A stretch of 64,000 nt of DNA, taken from positions 124,001 through 188,000 of the forward strand of contig NC_014935.1 of the NCBI RefSeq assembly GCF_000186245.1, read 5' to 3'. Below, piece after piece: positions 53,712-64,000 of this stretch. A program made the position numbers and the translations under genes. Every line of letters begins with the position of its first letter. Position 1 is the stretch's first letter. The notes below the pieces were generated by a model. The model ran no database searches. It had not been told where the DNA came from and saw only the letters and a program-made list of their open reading frames with translations. The stretch comes from Nitratifractor salsuginis DSM 16511 (GTDB taxonomy: Bacteria; Campylobacterota; Campylobacteria; Campylobacterales; Sulfurovaceae).

Positions 53712-54839
53712 CTATTTGAAGAGGTTTTCCAGGGCCGAGAGGTCCTTGGTCTTCTCTTCGGTGCCGGAGGGGGCCCGCTCGACGATCCCTTCGACCTCGT
53801 TGAGCTCGATCTGGTACTTGGTCAGCATAGACGCGAGGCGGATATTGATCCCGCTTTTGCCGATCGCCTTGGCCTTCTGATCGCTGGTGATGTCGACGAT
53901 CGCCTTCTGCTCGGCGGTGTTGTTGTTCTCGATGCGCACGTTTTGGACGATGGCGGGGGAGAGGGCGCGGGTGACATAAATCTCGGGGATGGGAGAGTAC
54001 TCGATGCAGTCGATGTTTTCCCCGCAGAGCTCTTCGCTCACGGCGTTGATCCGAACCCCCCGTTGGCCTACGGCTGCTCCGATGGGGTCGATGTCGGGGC
54101 GGTCGCTTTTGAGCGCTACCTTGGCCCGCTCACCGGGGATCCGTGCGGAGGAGATGATCTCTACAGCCCCGTCCTGGATCTCGGGGACTTCCCGCTTCAT
54201 CAGCTCTTCGAGGAATTTGGGAGCGGTGCGGGTGAGCTCCAGGTGCATCCCGTATTTGGGGTCGATGGAGACGAAGCGCAGGAGGGCTTTGAGGGTATCT
54301 CCGGTCTTGAAGCTCTCTCCCTTGATCCGGTTGCGCTGGGAGAGGATCCCCTTGAGTTCGCCGATCTCGACGTAGGTGTTGCCGGCATCGTCGACCCGGC
54401 TGACGGTCCCGATGATGATGGAGCCTACCTTCGCTTTGTATTTATCGAAGAGGTCCTGTTCGATCCGGCGCTGGATATGGTACTCCAGCTCCTGGAAGAG
54501 GTTGGCCGCCGCGGTCCGGCCGTACTCCTCCAGGTGGATTTCGCTGCGGATCTTGTCCCCGGGTTCGATCTCTTCGTCGTAGCTTTTGGCCTCGTCGACG
54601 GTGATATATTTTTCGGGCTCTTCCTGGGCGCGGGGATCGTCGTTGTTGACGACGGTGAGGACTTTGTAAATATGGTAGCTCTGGGTATCGTGGTCGATCT
54701 CGACCTCATATTCACCCTCTTCACCTTCGAGGCGTTTGGCGGTGTTGATCAGGGCCTCTTTGAAGGCTTCGAGGGCGCTTTCGACCGAGAGGTTCTTCTC
54801 GTGGGCCATCGATTCGATAATGGAGAGAATCTTTTGCAT
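53712..54839 (-). CDS. nusA: Transcription termination/antitermination factor NusA
   Basis: 375 aa: N-terminal RNA-polymerase-binding domain (1-130), S1 domain (IIIGTVSRVDDAGNTYVEIGELKGIL), KH1 (DPIGAAVGQRGVRINAV) and KH2 (AKAIGKSGINIRLASML). It lacks the C-terminal acidic repeats of E. coli NusA, as usual outside gammaproteobacteria. A minus-strand TATAAT at 54959-54954 is its likely -10. Confidence 0.97.
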   Translation of the reverse strand: MQKILSIIESMAHEKNLSVESALEAFKEALINTAKRLEGEEGEYEVEIDHDTQSYHIYKVLTVVNNDDPRAQEEPEKYITVDEAKSYDEEIEPGDKIRSEIHLEEYGRTAAANLFQELEYHIQRRIEQDLFDKYKAKVGSIIIGTVSRVDDAGNTYVEIGELKGILSQRNRIKGESFKTGDTLKALLRFVSIDPKYGMHLELTRTAPKFLEELMKREVPEIQDGAVEIISSARIPGERAKVALKSDRPDIDPIGAAVGQRGVRINAVSEELCGENIDCIEYSPIPEIYVTRALSPAIVQNVRIENNNTAEQKAIVDITSDQKAKAIGKSGINIRLASMLTKYQIELNEVEGIVERAPSGTEEKTKDLSALENLFK

Positions 54840-54953
54840 GGTTTTTTTCCTTTGTTACTGTCATTCTTCTGCTTCCGGCACTGACGAGACTATCGGTAAA
54901 TTGACGGCTGAGAGTTGCGGATCGTGCAGGTTTTTCATTCTTTGAAGATTGTT

Positions 54954-54959
54954 ATTATA
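54954..54959 (-). promoter_or_regulatory. nusA -10 element (TATAAT)
   Basis: Minus-strand TATAAT about 115 bp upstream of nusA, giving a long leader. The 231-bp gap (54840-55070) otherwise holds only the divergent -10 for the next gene. Confidence 0.45.
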
Positions 54960-55016
54960 TCCAACTTTTTTGAAGAATGCCATCCTGTCTTAACCGTTGC
55001 TTTACGCAAAATTAAG

Positions 55017-55022
55017 TATAAT
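55017..55022 (+). promoter_or_regulatory. -10 element (TATAAT) of HP0268-like gene
   Basis: TATAAT 49 bp upstream of the ATG, followed by a CCGCATGCGG palindrome (55046-55055) and AAAGGGAT as Shine-Dalgarno. Confidence 0.55.
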
Positions 55023-55070
55023 CAAAATAAATACTTAAAACTCCCCGCATGCGGCGGGAAAGGGATCGCA

Positions 55071-55313
55071 ATGAAACTGAAACTGGCACGAACGACACTC
55101 AAAGCCAAGCCGAAAAGTGTTGAATTGAGCAAAATCGAAGAGATGCTGCCGCAAAAATCGATTTTCTATTTCGACCGGGACAATTCCCACAAAGATCTCA
55201 AAGCGCTGATCGAGCATTTCGAGGAGGAGGGATACAACGTCTATATGCGGGAGGTCAAATACGGCCTCAACGAGGACGAGTATATCTACGAGGTCCACAT
55301 CGTTCAGCAGTGA
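55071..55313 (+). CDS. HP0268-family protein (Smr-like nuclease)
   Basis: 80 aa, the exact family length. The start is [20 protein letters not shown], and [34 protein letters not shown] is conserved. The Helicobacter pylori homologue HP0268 has been reported as a nicking DNase and RNase and also lies before miaB. Restricted to Campylobacterota, so it supports the phylum assignment. The frame is open 52 codons upstream, but the -10 at 55017 excludes those. Confidence 0.92.
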   Translation: MKLKLARTTLKAKPKSVELSKIEEMLPQKSIFYFDRDNSHKDLKALIEHFEEEGYNVYMREVKYGLNEDEYIYEVHIVQQ

Positions 55314-55324
55314 ACGTTCCCCCA

Positions 55325-56629
55325 ATGAGCAAAAAACTCTATATCGAAACCCTGGGCTGTGCGATGAACGTCCGGGATACCGAGCATATGATCGCGGAGC
55401 TCTCCCGGAAAGAGGATTATGATCTGACCGAGAATCTGGAAGAGGCGGATCTGATCATCATCAACACCTGTTCGGTGCGCGAAAAGCCCGTCGCCAAGCT
55501 CTTTTCGGAGATCGGCCGTTTTCGAAAGCAGCGCAAAGAGGGAGCCAAGATCGGAGTTGCCGGTTGCACGGCGAGCCACCTGGGTGAAGAGATCATCCGC
55601 CGGGCTCCTTATGTGGATTTCGTCCTCGGGGCCCGCAACGTCTCCAAAATCACCAAGGTCCTGAACGAGAAGCACGCCGTAGAGGTCTCCACCGACTACG
55701 ACGAGAGCACCTACCCCTTCGGGGAGTACCGCAGCAACCCCTTCAAAGCGATGGTCAACATCTCCATCGGCTGCGACAAGAAGTGCACCTTCTGCATCGT
55801 CCCCGCTACCCGTGGGGACGAGATTTCCATCCCCAGTTCCCTGATCCTTCAGGAAGTAAAGAAGGCGGTGCAGGCCGGGGCCAAAGAGGTGATCCTCCTG
55901 GGCCAGAATGTTAACAACTACGGCCGGCGTTTCAGCGCGGGAGAGGATGAGGTACGGAATTTCACCGAGCTGTTGAAGCGGGTGAGTGCCGTCGAGGGGC
56001 TGGAGCGGATCCGTTTCCAATCCCCCCATCCGCTCCATATGGACGACGCTTTCCTCGAAGAGTTCGCCTCCAACCCCAAGATCTGCCCCCAGATCCACGT
56101 CCCCCTGCAGAGCGGTTCGACCCGCCTGCTCAAGCGGATGAAGCGGGGCTATTCCAAGGAGTGGTTCCTCGACCGCTGTGAGCGGATCCGGGCGATGGTG
56201 CCGGGGGTGGCGATCTCCACCGACATCATCGTGGGCTTTCCCGGAGAGAGCGAAGAGGATTTCGCCGAGACGATGGAGGTGGTGGAGAAGGTTCGTTTCG
56301 ATCAAATGTTCAGCTTCCGCTACTCTCCCCGTCCTATGACCGCCGCCGCCGAATATGAGGACCAGATCCCCGAAACGGTGGCCGCCGAACGGCTCAAGCG
56401 GCTCCAGTCTCGGCAGGATGAGATCACCGACGAGATCATGGCGGCCCAGGAGGGGCGTATTCACGAAGTCTATTTCGAAGAGCTGAGGCCGGGCAACCGG
56501 GTCGCCGGGCGTAGCGCCGACGGGCGGCTGGTGAGCGTGGAGGGGAGCGAAGAGCTTTTGGGGAAGATTCTGCCGGTGCGGATCACCCGGGCTATGCGCC
56601 GTTCCCTCGAGGGAGAACTTTGTAAATGA
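55325..56629 (+). CDS. miaB: tRNA-2-methylthio-N6-dimethylallyladenosine synthase
   Basis: 434 aa radical SAM methylthiotransferase acting on the i6A37 made by MiaA. N-terminal cluster cysteines are in [18 protein letters not shown] and [10 protein letters not shown]; the radical SAM CxxxCxxC is [15 protein letters not shown]; a TRAM domain ends the protein. ATG at 55325 gives the family start [11 protein letters not shown]; a GTG at 55310 overlaps the upstream stop. Confidence 0.96.
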   Translation: MSKKLYIETLGCAMNVRDTEHMIAELSRKEDYDLTENLEEADLIIINTCSVREKPVAKLFSEIGRFRKQRKEGAKIGVAGCTASHLGEEIIRRAPYVDFVLGARNVSKITKVLNEKHAVEVSTDYDESTYPFGEYRSNPFKAMVNISIGCDKKCTFCIVPATRGDEISIPSSLILQEVKKAVQAGAKEVILLGQNVNNYGRRFSAGEDEVRNFTELLKRVSAVEGLERIRFQSPHPLHMDDAFLEEFASNPKICPQIHVPLQSGSTRLLKRMKRGYSKEWFLDRCERIRAMVPGVAISTDIIVGFPGESEEDFAETMEVVEKVRFDQMFSFRYSPRPMTAAAEYEDQIPETVAAERLKRLQSRQDEITDEIMAAQEGRIHEVYFEELRPGNRVAGRSADGRLVSVEGSEELLGKILPVRITRAMRRSLEGELCK

Positions 56630-56660
56630 TTTTGGATTTTGGATGATGGATTTTGGATGG
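56624..56660. repeat. Tandem array, GATTTTG family
   Basis: About four 7-bp units (GATTTTG, GATGATG) beginning at the miaB stop codon. An AGCC-ttc-GGCT hairpin followed by TTT (56665-56678) lies after it and may be the miaB terminator. Confidence 0.85.
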
Positions 56661-56664
56661 AGGG

Positions 56665-56678
56665 AGCCTTCGGCTTTT
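56665..56678 (+). terminator. Hairpin with T run after miaB
   Basis: AGCC/GGCT stem, 3-nt loop, then TTT. Short but correctly placed between miaB and the Xer gene. Confidence 0.4.
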
Positions 56679-56766
56679 ACTTTCTAAAAGACGATCTTTT
56701 AAGTAACGTTAACTTCTGCCGCACTTTTTTGTCTTTTCACTTAATAGATGATTCCTGGAGCGTCTT

Positions 56767-57621
56767 ATGGAAGAGTATGTCGACGACTTTCTTGATTACC
56801 TCTTTCGTATCCGGGGTTACAGCGAGAGGACGGTAGCTACCTACGAACTCCCCCTGCGTCAAATGCTTCAGTACCACCGTTTGAAGCGGGAAGGGAAGCA
56901 GCTCATCCTGGATATTATGCCCCTGCGCCGTCGTATCGCTTCCAACACTCCAAGAACCGTCGCCAAAAAACTCAGTGCCGTCCGATCTTTTGTGCGTTAT
57001 CTTCAGGATCAGCGCAATCTATCGATCCTACTGGAGGGCGATGAATCGGTCAAAGTCCCCCGGACCCTTCCCAAACCGATCGAAGAGCGCTATATCCGTG
57101 AAGTGCTGGAGGCTGCCGATCCGACAGAACGGCTCATTTTGGGGCTGCTCTACGGGATGGGGCTGCGGATCTCGGAATTGGCGGGGCTTCGCAGGGAACA
57201 GATCGACCGGGAGTGGATCCGGATCCACGGCAAAGGGGGCAAGACCCGTCAATTGCCCCTCCCGCAAGCGGTCCTTCAAATGCTGGATCACTATCTAGCA
57301 CTTCATCCGGCGGGGGTCTATCTCTTTGAGAAGGGGAAAGCCCCCCTCTCTGCGGCGCAGATACGTTACCGGGTCCAGAAACTCTTCCGCTCCCGAGGGA
57401 TCAAAGCCACCCCCCACCAGCTGCGCCATTCCTTTGCCACTCATCTGCTCGATCACGGAGCACGGATCAGCGATGTGAGCGAACTGCTGGGGCATGCCAG
57501 TATGGCGACGACCCAGATCTACACCCAGCTGGGGAGCAGCCGGAAGCTTCGGGAGTATATGAAGGCACACCCACTAGGGAATGAGGAATTAGGAATGAGG
57601 AGTGAGGAACCGAGTGATTGA
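56767..57621 (+). CDS. Xer-type tyrosine recombinase
   Basis: 284 aa with an N-terminal SAM-like core-binding domain and C-terminal catalytic domain. Catalytic set: Arg134 (GLRISEL), Lys156/159 (HGKGGKTR), His217 and Arg220 (HQLRHSFATHL), His243 (GHASMATTQ) and Tyr252 (IYTQL). It is shorter than the XerH of Helicobacter (about 360 aa) and closer to XerC/XerD in size. The last 14 residues (GNEELGMRSEEPSD) are encoded by tandem-repeat DNA. GGAG precedes the ATG. It could be the chromosome-dimer recombinase or an accessory one. Confidence 0.9.
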   Translation: MEEYVDDFLDYLFRIRGYSERTVATYELPLRQMLQYHRLKREGKQLILDIMPLRRRIASNTPRTVAKKLSAVRSFVRYLQDQRNLSILLEGDESVKVPRTLPKPIEERYIREVLEAADPTERLILGLLYGMGLRISELAGLRREQIDREWIRIHGKGGKTRQLPLPQAVLQMLDHYLALHPAGVYLFEKGKAPLSAAQIRYRVQKLFRSRGIKATPHQLRHSFATHLLDHGARISDVSELLGHASMATTQIYTQLGSSRKLREYMKAHPLGNEELGMRSEEPSD

Positions 57622-57651
57622 GAATGGTGAATGGAGAATTTTTGAATGAGG
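57577..57651. repeat. Tandem array: GAATGAGG, GAGAATGG units
   Basis: About eight units; GAATGAGG/AATTAGG units change to GAGAATGGTGAATGG units. It overlaps the last 14 codons of the Xer gene and runs 30 bp past its stop. Confidence 0.88.
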
Positions 57652-57688
57652 AAAAGGCTAATTTGGCAATAGCACAGAACACGAAATT

Positions 57689-57725
57689 CTTGGGACTTGA
57701 GGGCCGGAGGTCCGTGCTTGCGACT
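57689..57725. repeat. Dispersed AGTCGCAAG/hairpin repeat, copy 3 (inverted)
   Basis: Reverse complement of the repeats at 3499 and 10942: GTCGCAAGCACGG, an imperfect GGAC/GGCC-type hairpin, then CCCTCAAGTC. Confidence 0.8.
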
Positions 57726-57732
57726 GAATCCT

Positions 57733-57771
57733 CCCAATGACCAATGACTATTGACCAATGACCGAAATGTC
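57733..57771. repeat. Tandem array, ACCAATG family
   Basis: Five units (CCAATGA, CTATTGA variants). It encodes the end of MurB (VIGQ-stop) on the minus strand. Strikingly like the ATTGGTC repeats common between cyanobacterial genes. Confidence 0.9.
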
Positions 57772-58545
57772 AAGAATTTTTATCTCCTCTTCCAACTCGA
57801 TGCCGAAGCGCTCCCGTACCCGCTCCTTGGCCAGATTTATAAGCTCCGTCGCTTCGTCGAAAGTCCCTCCACCGAGATTGACCAGAAAGTTGGCGTGTAT
57901 TTCGCTCCAAGCCATATCTCCCTGTCGATAACCCTTTAAACCCACCGCTTCGATAAGCCGTCCGGCGTAGTCTCCCGGGGGGTTTTTGAAGGCGCTGCCG
58001 GCGCTGGGCTCTTTGGGCTGATTCTCCCGAAGCCGGAGCAGGGAGCGGCGTAGAGTTTCGTCGTAACCCTGCCGCAGAGGGAAACGGGCGGCGGTGGCGA
58101 TGCCGGGGAGTTTGGCGTAGCGGTAGCCGTGCTCGATCTTCCCGGCGGGGATCCAGCGCCCTTCGATCTCCACGGAATCGAGAAGAGGGAAGATCTCATA
58201 CTCTTTCACCCCCGCATTCATCGCCAACATCCCTCCCAGGGTCCCGGGGAGCTTGGCGACGAATTCGAAACCGGCAAGGTCGTGCTTTTTGGCGAAGCTG
58301 AGGATCTTTCCGGTGGGGGTGGCGGCTCCGATCTCCAGAAAATCCTCCTCGATGCGGCAGTAGTCGAAATCTTTCGAGAGCATCATCAGGGGCGGCGGGG
58401 TAGGGGAGATGAGCAGGTTATTAGCGCCCCCGACGAGGAAGCGCCCCGCGGGAACGGCCTCTCCCTTTTCGAGCATCAATACCTCTGCTGCCGGGCCGAT
58501 CTTGATGCTGGAGTAGCGGGAGAAGTCGATGGATTTAACGAACAT
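57748..58545 (-). CDS. murB: UDP-N-acetylenolpyruvoylglucosamine reductase
   Basis: 265 aa, the short campylobacterotal MurB type; FAD/NADPH enzyme making UDP-MurNAc for peptidoglycan. LVGGANNLLI binds FAD, KLPGTLGGMLAMNAGVKEYE and GSAFKNPPGDYAGRLIEAVGLKG are catalytic-region motifs, and SEIHANFLVNLGGG is near the end. The last four residues and stop come from the ACCAATG array. Confidence 0.96.
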   Translation of the reverse strand: MFVKSIDFSRYSSIKIGPAAEVLMLEKGEAVPAGRFLVGGANNLLISPTPPPLMMLSKDFDYCRIEEDFLEIGAATPTGKILSFAKKHDLAGFEFVAKLPGTLGGMLAMNAGVKEYEIFPLLDSVEIEGRWIPAGKIEHGYRYAKLPGIATAARFPLRQGYDETLRRSLLRLRENQPKEPSAGSAFKNPPGDYAGRLIEAVGLKGYRQGDMAWSEIHANFLVNLGGGTFDEATELINLAKERVRERFGIELEEEIKILDISVIGQ

Positions 58546-58557
58546 TGCCGGTGCTTC

Positions 58558-59418
58558 TCAAAGATTTCGGTCCTCTGTGTACTCTCTGGGGATGAGGTAC
58601 TCCTCGGCCTTGATGGGGCAGTCGTAGAGGCCGTGCTCGTGGCCGATTTCGAAGAGGCGGTCGAGGGCACGAAGCTGCAGGGGCGAGAGTTCGGCGCTCT
58701 CTTCGGAGGCGTACATATTGAGGTAGCGCTCCAGCAGCTCGTCGGAGATGCGCACCAGGTTCTTCTCTTCGAGGAGGCGGCAGAGCTCCTCTTTGCGCCG
58801 GTTGGCCACCAACACCCCCTCGGTGAGAATCTTTTCGATCTCGATGGCCCGGTTGAGAGGGAGGCTGCGGCGCAGGGCCATTCCCCCCAGGGGCAGGGGC
58901 AGCTCTTCACCTGCGAGCTCCTGCCAAATATCCCAAACCTCTTTGGCCACCTCCAGGCGGGGGTCGAAATCGAGGATCGATTCGTGGATCAGTACCCCGG
59001 CGTCGACTTTGCCCTCCAGGACCGCCTCTTCGATTTCGAGGAAGTTCATATAGACCGGCCGCGCTTCGGGATAGAAGATCCGCACCAGCATGGCGTTGGT
59101 GGTGTAGCGTCCGGAGAGGGCTACTTTAAAGTTTCTCCTCAGCCGCTTGCCCTTGAGCTTGATGAGCTTGGGGCCGTAGCCTTCACCGAAACTGACTGCC
59201 GTGCGCAAAAGGGCATAGTCCGCGCGGATCAGAGGATAGAGCCCGAAGCTGATGGCGCTGACGTCGTAGGTCCCTTTGAGGGCCTCTTCGTTGAGGGTTT
59301 CGATATCGAGGCCGACATTCTCGAATCGGTAATCGAGGGTATCGACCCAGCCGAAACGGATGGCGTAATACATAAAGATATCGTCGGCATCGGGAGAGTG
59401 GGCGAGTTGGACGGTCAT
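58558..59418 (-). CDS. mqnD: 1,4-dihydroxy-6-naphthoate synthase
   Basis: 286 aa, futalosine-route menaquinone enzyme acting on cyclic dehypoxanthinyl futalosine. It opens with [16 protein letters not shown], a family signature, and [40 protein letters not shown] and [15 protein letters not shown] follow. Fold is a periplasmic-binding-protein type but there is no signal peptide. 12 bp before murB. Confidence 0.95.
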   Translation of the reverse strand: MTVQLAHSPDADDIFMYYAIRFGWVDTLDYRFENVGLDIETLNEEALKGTYDVSAISFGLYPLIRADYALLRTAVSFGEGYGPKLIKLKGKRLRRNFKVALSGRYTTNAMLVRIFYPEARPVYMNFLEIEEAVLEGKVDAGVLIHESILDFDPRLEVAKEVWDIWQELAGEELPLPLGGMALRRSLPLNRAIEIEKILTEGVLVANRRKEELCRLLEEKNLVRISDELLERYLNMYASEESAELSPLQLRALDRLFEIGHEHGLYDCPIKAEEYLIPREYTEDRNL

Positions 59419-59440
59419 GGAGGCTCCGTGTCTTGAGTTG

Positions 59441-59475
59441 GGATATTTTATCCAAAAATGTCATTGTGACATTTT
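59441..59475. promoter_or_regulatory. Divergent mqnD/recA control region with palindrome
   Basis: AAAATGTCA and TGACATTTT are exact inverted arms (59455-59475, spacer ttg). Beside it GGATA-ttt-TATCC (59441-59453) contains the minus-strand TAAAAT that may be the mqnD -10. The palindrome would cover the mqnD -35. Confidence 0.5.
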
Positions 59476-59500
59476 CATTCCATCCGCAGGGAGATGGTGG

Positions 59501-59506
59501 TAGAAT
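59501..59506 (+). promoter_or_regulatory. recA -10 element (TAGAAT)
   Basis: TAGAAT 43 bp before recA; AAAAGGA is the Shine-Dalgarno. No LexA-like box is seen, as expected for Campylobacterota. Confidence 0.5.
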
Positions 59507-59549
59507 CACGATAATTCAAAGAGAGATTTTTAGAGAAAAGGACAAGAGT

Positions 59550-62026
<2,477 letters not shown>

Positions 62027-62031
62027 GCCCG

Positions 62032-62292
62032 ATGGCTTCCGTAAACGCCCCGAAGAAGGAGCGGGCCGAATGGTTCGGCTTTTCGATCCGCAGCCTGGTG
62101 CTGATTATTGTGGGGATCTTTCTCTTCGGCTTCTATGTGGGGGTGTTGCTCTTCGGTGAGAATTCCCTGGATGTCCTCAACGGGCTCTACCGGGAGAAGG
62201 CGGAGCTTTTGCAGCAGAAGCATCGGCTTCAGAGTGAGAACCAAAAGCTTCAGAAACAGTATTTCGAACTGCTCCAGATCACGGGGGAGTGA
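62032..62292 (+). CDS. FtsB/DivIC-like septum protein
   Basis: 86 aa: a short basic cytoplasmic N-terminus, one membrane helix (LVLIIVGIFLFGFYVGVLLF, about 22-41) and a coiled coil with heptads (LNGLYREKAELLQQKHRLQSENQKLQKQY). This is the topology of FtsB/DivIC, which links FtsQ and FtsL at the division site. It lies 6 bp after eno. Confidence 0.8.
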   Translation: MASVNAPKKERAEWFGFSIRSLVLIIVGIFLFGFYVGVLLFGENSLDVLNGLYREKAELLQQKHRLQSENQKLQKQYFELLQITGE

Positions 62293-63478
62293 CGCCTCCG
62301 CTCCGTTCTCTTTTCCACGCTTCCTGTTTTTTCTTTTCGCGATATTTGCTGAGTATTTTGACGGCGGACATAGCGATGATCACTTCAAAGAGGCTGGCCA
62401 GGATCAGCTGATCGTAAGTGATCCGGTCGATGCTGCCGCTGTTGAATCCGATGGTGGCGACCGCGATGAGCAGGGTCAGGGGCATGGAAAGGGCAAAGGC
62501 GACCCCCAAAGCGTTGAGGGGGCCGTAAAGCCGGCGCAGATGATAGGCCGCCAGGATGCGCAATAGGATCATCAGGCCGGTAATGAGCAGGGCGCCGCTC
62601 AAGACCCCCGGCAGGAGAATGGAGGCCAGGTCGAAGGAGACGCCCACGTGGATGAAAAAGATCGGCACCAGAAAGCCGAAGCCGAGGCTGGACATCTTCT
62701 CCTCCAGGCTCTTTTCGTGATGGAAAAAGGCGCTGATGGCGACCCCGGCGATGAAGGAGCCCAAGGCCAGCTCCAGATGAAGGATCATCATCACCGAGAT
62801 CATCAGGAAAAAGAGGGCCATCGAGAGGCGGATATCCTGATCGGAAGTATCCTCTTTGGGCATAAGCTTCTTTTTGAGTTCGGGGAACCACCAGAAAAGC
62901 AGCTGCAGAAACCGATAGGCCAGATAGATCGCGGCGATGAAAAAGAGCAGATAGGAGAGTTTGAGCAGAAGTTCCCAGCCGAATCCCACGGTGCTGGCGG
63001 CATCCAGGACGGTCAGTGTGGCGATGCTGGCGATCTCTCCCAGGACGCCGACGATGATGGCGAGGTTGAGCCAGGGTTGGCTGCGTCCGTAGATTTTGCT
63101 CAGTGAAGCGAGCAGCCCGATAGAGATCAGGGGCAGGGAGGCGGTGACGATGGGAGCGAAGTTCAGGAGGAGCCCCGTAGCGACCGCCAAAACCCCCAGA
63201 GTCACGACGAAGAGGATCGCCTGCCTGATGACGATGGGCGGGCTGCCGGTGATCTCTTTGAGATTGACCTCCATCCCGGCGAGGAACATCAGATAGAGAA
63301 AGCCCACTTCGGCGATAAGGTGGAAATAGGTGTTTTCATAGAGCAGTCCCGCCGAAGCCAGGAGGGTCCCGAGGATGATCTCCACGGGAGGGGTGGGCAT
63401 CCGAAGGGCTTTGGCGATGAAGGGGGAGATCCAGATCAGGACCGAAAGGGCCAGCAGGAGGAGAATATCAGGAGCCAT
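62279..63478 (-). CDS. Cation/proton antiporter (KefB/CPA2 type)
   Basis: 399 aa, about 12 transmembrane helices, no C-terminal TrkA-N domain. PPVEIILGTLLASAGL, LMFLAGMEVNLKEI and GVAISAFFHHEKSLEEKMSSLGFGFLVPIFFIHVGVSFDL are CPA2 signatures. Na+ or K+ exchange for protons is the family role. Its 3' end overlaps the FtsB-like gene by 14 bp and its start overlaps bioB by 11 bp. Confidence 0.88.
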   Translation of the reverse strand: MAPDILLLLALSVLIWISPFIAKALRMPTPPVEIILGTLLASAGLLYENTYFHLIAEVGFLYLMFLAGMEVNLKEITGSPPIVIRQAILFVVTLGVLAVATGLLLNFAPIVTASLPLISIGLLASLSKIYGRSQPWLNLAIIVGVLGEIASIATLTVLDAASTVGFGWELLLKLSYLLFFIAAIYLAYRFLQLLFWWFPELKKKLMPKEDTSDQDIRLSMALFFLMISVMMILHLELALGSFIAGVAISAFFHHEKSLEEKMSSLGFGFLVPIFFIHVGVSFDLASILLPGVLSGALLITGLMILLRILAAYHLRRLYGPLNALGVAFALSMPLTLLIAVATIGFNSGSIDRITYDQLILASLFEVIIAMSAVKILSKYREKKKQEAWKRERSGGVTPP

Positions 63479-64000
63479 GACACTCCGTAGCCACCCGATA
63501 GCCCAGAGATCGGATCATTTGCCGGTCCCGGTCGGGGGCTTCGCCCGGGGTGGTAAGGTAGTTGCCGATGACGATGGCGTTGGCTCCGGCGTCGAACATT
63601 GCCCCCTCCGCTCCGCCGAAGAGCCCTTCCCGTCCTCCGGCGACCATCAGCAGAGGCAGCTCGGGCATAAGCTGCCGGGCACGGCGGATCACCCGCAGCC
63701 CGCCCTTCCGGTCGATGGTCCGCTCGGGGATCGGTAGCGCCGGATTGGGGATGTAGAAATTCAGGGGGACCGAGTCGGGATCGAGGCTTCGGATGCTTTG
63801 CAAGAGACTCTCCCGGTCCTCTTGGCTCTCACCCATCCCGAAGATCCCGCCGCTGCACAGAGAGAGCCCCGCACTTTTGACCGCTTCACAGGTGGCGTAG
63901 CGCTCCTGCCAACCGTGGGTGGTGCATATCTCGGGGTAGTAGGCTTCGCTCGTTTCGAGATTGTGGTTGTAGCTCGAGATGCCGTGGGCCTTGAGGTGCC
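63468..64000 (-). CDS. bioB: Biotin synthase, C-terminal part, 5' end off window
   Basis: The last 176 codons are present. HLKAHGISSYNHNLETSEAYY is the SYNHNL motif; CSGGIFGMGES and PLNFYIPNPALPI follow, all typical of BioB, which inserts sulfur into dethiobiotin with radical SAM chemistry. The N-terminal CxxxCxxC lies beyond the window edge. Confidence 0.95.
   Translation of the reverse strand, partial: HLKAHGISSYNHNLETSEAYYPEICTTHGWQERYATCEAVKSAGLSLCSGGIFGMGESQEDRESLLQSIRSLDPDSVPLNFYIPNPALPIPERTIDRKGGLRVIRRARQLMPELPLLMVAGGREGLFGGAEGAMFDAGANAIVIGNYLTTPGEAPDRDRQMIRSLGYRVATECHGS

Overview
The window reads as chromosomal DNA of a free-living, GC-rich member of the Campylobacterota (Epsilonproteobacteria), probably near Sulfurovum/Nitratifractor. 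Evidence: a 14-gene complex I operon with a small NuoE-like protein and no canonical NuoF, two tandem nuoG genes, a HP0268-type protein before miaB, a desulforubrerythrin, futalosine-pathway menaquinone genes (mqnD and a UbiA-family prenyltransferase), and a recA-eno-FtsB-like order. The genus is inference; the phylum is well supported. No rRNA, CRISPR array, prophage or classical insertion sequence was seen.

Layout. 1-1.6 kb (minus): a probable NO/redox-stress operon (FmdE-like protein, hemerythrin, DUF2249 protein, truncated membrane protein) behind a TGTAACA palindrome. 1.7-4.4 kb: thioredoxin-like ferredoxin, panD, ybaB, ankyrin protein, rnhB. 4.4-7.3 kb: molybdate-type ABC transporter modA/modB/modC, split between modA and modB by tandem-repeat DNA. 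7.4-12.7 kb: YihY, a four-helix-bundle protein inside inverted repeat arrays, topA, argJ, rpmB. 12.9-15.5 kb: AmmeMemoRadiSam trio. 15.6-20.9 kb: rpe, trpF, DnaQ-like exonuclease, cysK, carbonic anhydrase, pyrC, yidD. 21.2-38.5 kb: nuo operon. 38.6-45.7 kb: miaA, two uncharacterised genes, prenyltransferase, UDG-like gene, tRNA-Arg, gmk, tatA, argS. 45.9-49.6 kb: peroxide defence (thioferritin-like protein, desulforubrerythrin, KatG). 49.6-64 kb: rsfS-nadD, pgk-tpiA, lone ABC permease, nusA, HP0268-like gene, miaB, Xer recombinase, murB, mqnD, recA, eno, FtsB-like gene, cation/proton antiporter, truncated bioB.

The most unusual signal is not a gene. At about a dozen intergenic sites there are short tandem arrays with a 7-8 bp period, built from several unrelated unit sequences (AGTAACCG, GAGGAAT, TTTCTAA, GCGTTGA, ATTCTCC, ACTAGTA, ACCAATG, GATTTTG, AGTCGCA). 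They begin at or inside stop codons of the preceding genes, often occur as inverted pairs around small GC hairpins, and in one case enclose a gene of the four-helix-bundle family (TIGR02436-type, related to Avd of diversity-generating retroelements and to proteins of 23S rRNA intervening sequences). They resemble the STRR heptamer repeats of cyanobacteria and look like an active, poorly described repeat or mobile system.

Functionally the window is mostly housekeeping plus respiration. Menaquinone made through MqnD and the prenyltransferase would accept electrons from the 14-gene complex I, whose electron-input module carries a GltD-like flavoprotein fused to a remnant NuoF iron-sulfur domain. 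Peroxide and NO defence genes fit a microaerophilic or nitrate-respiring lifestyle.
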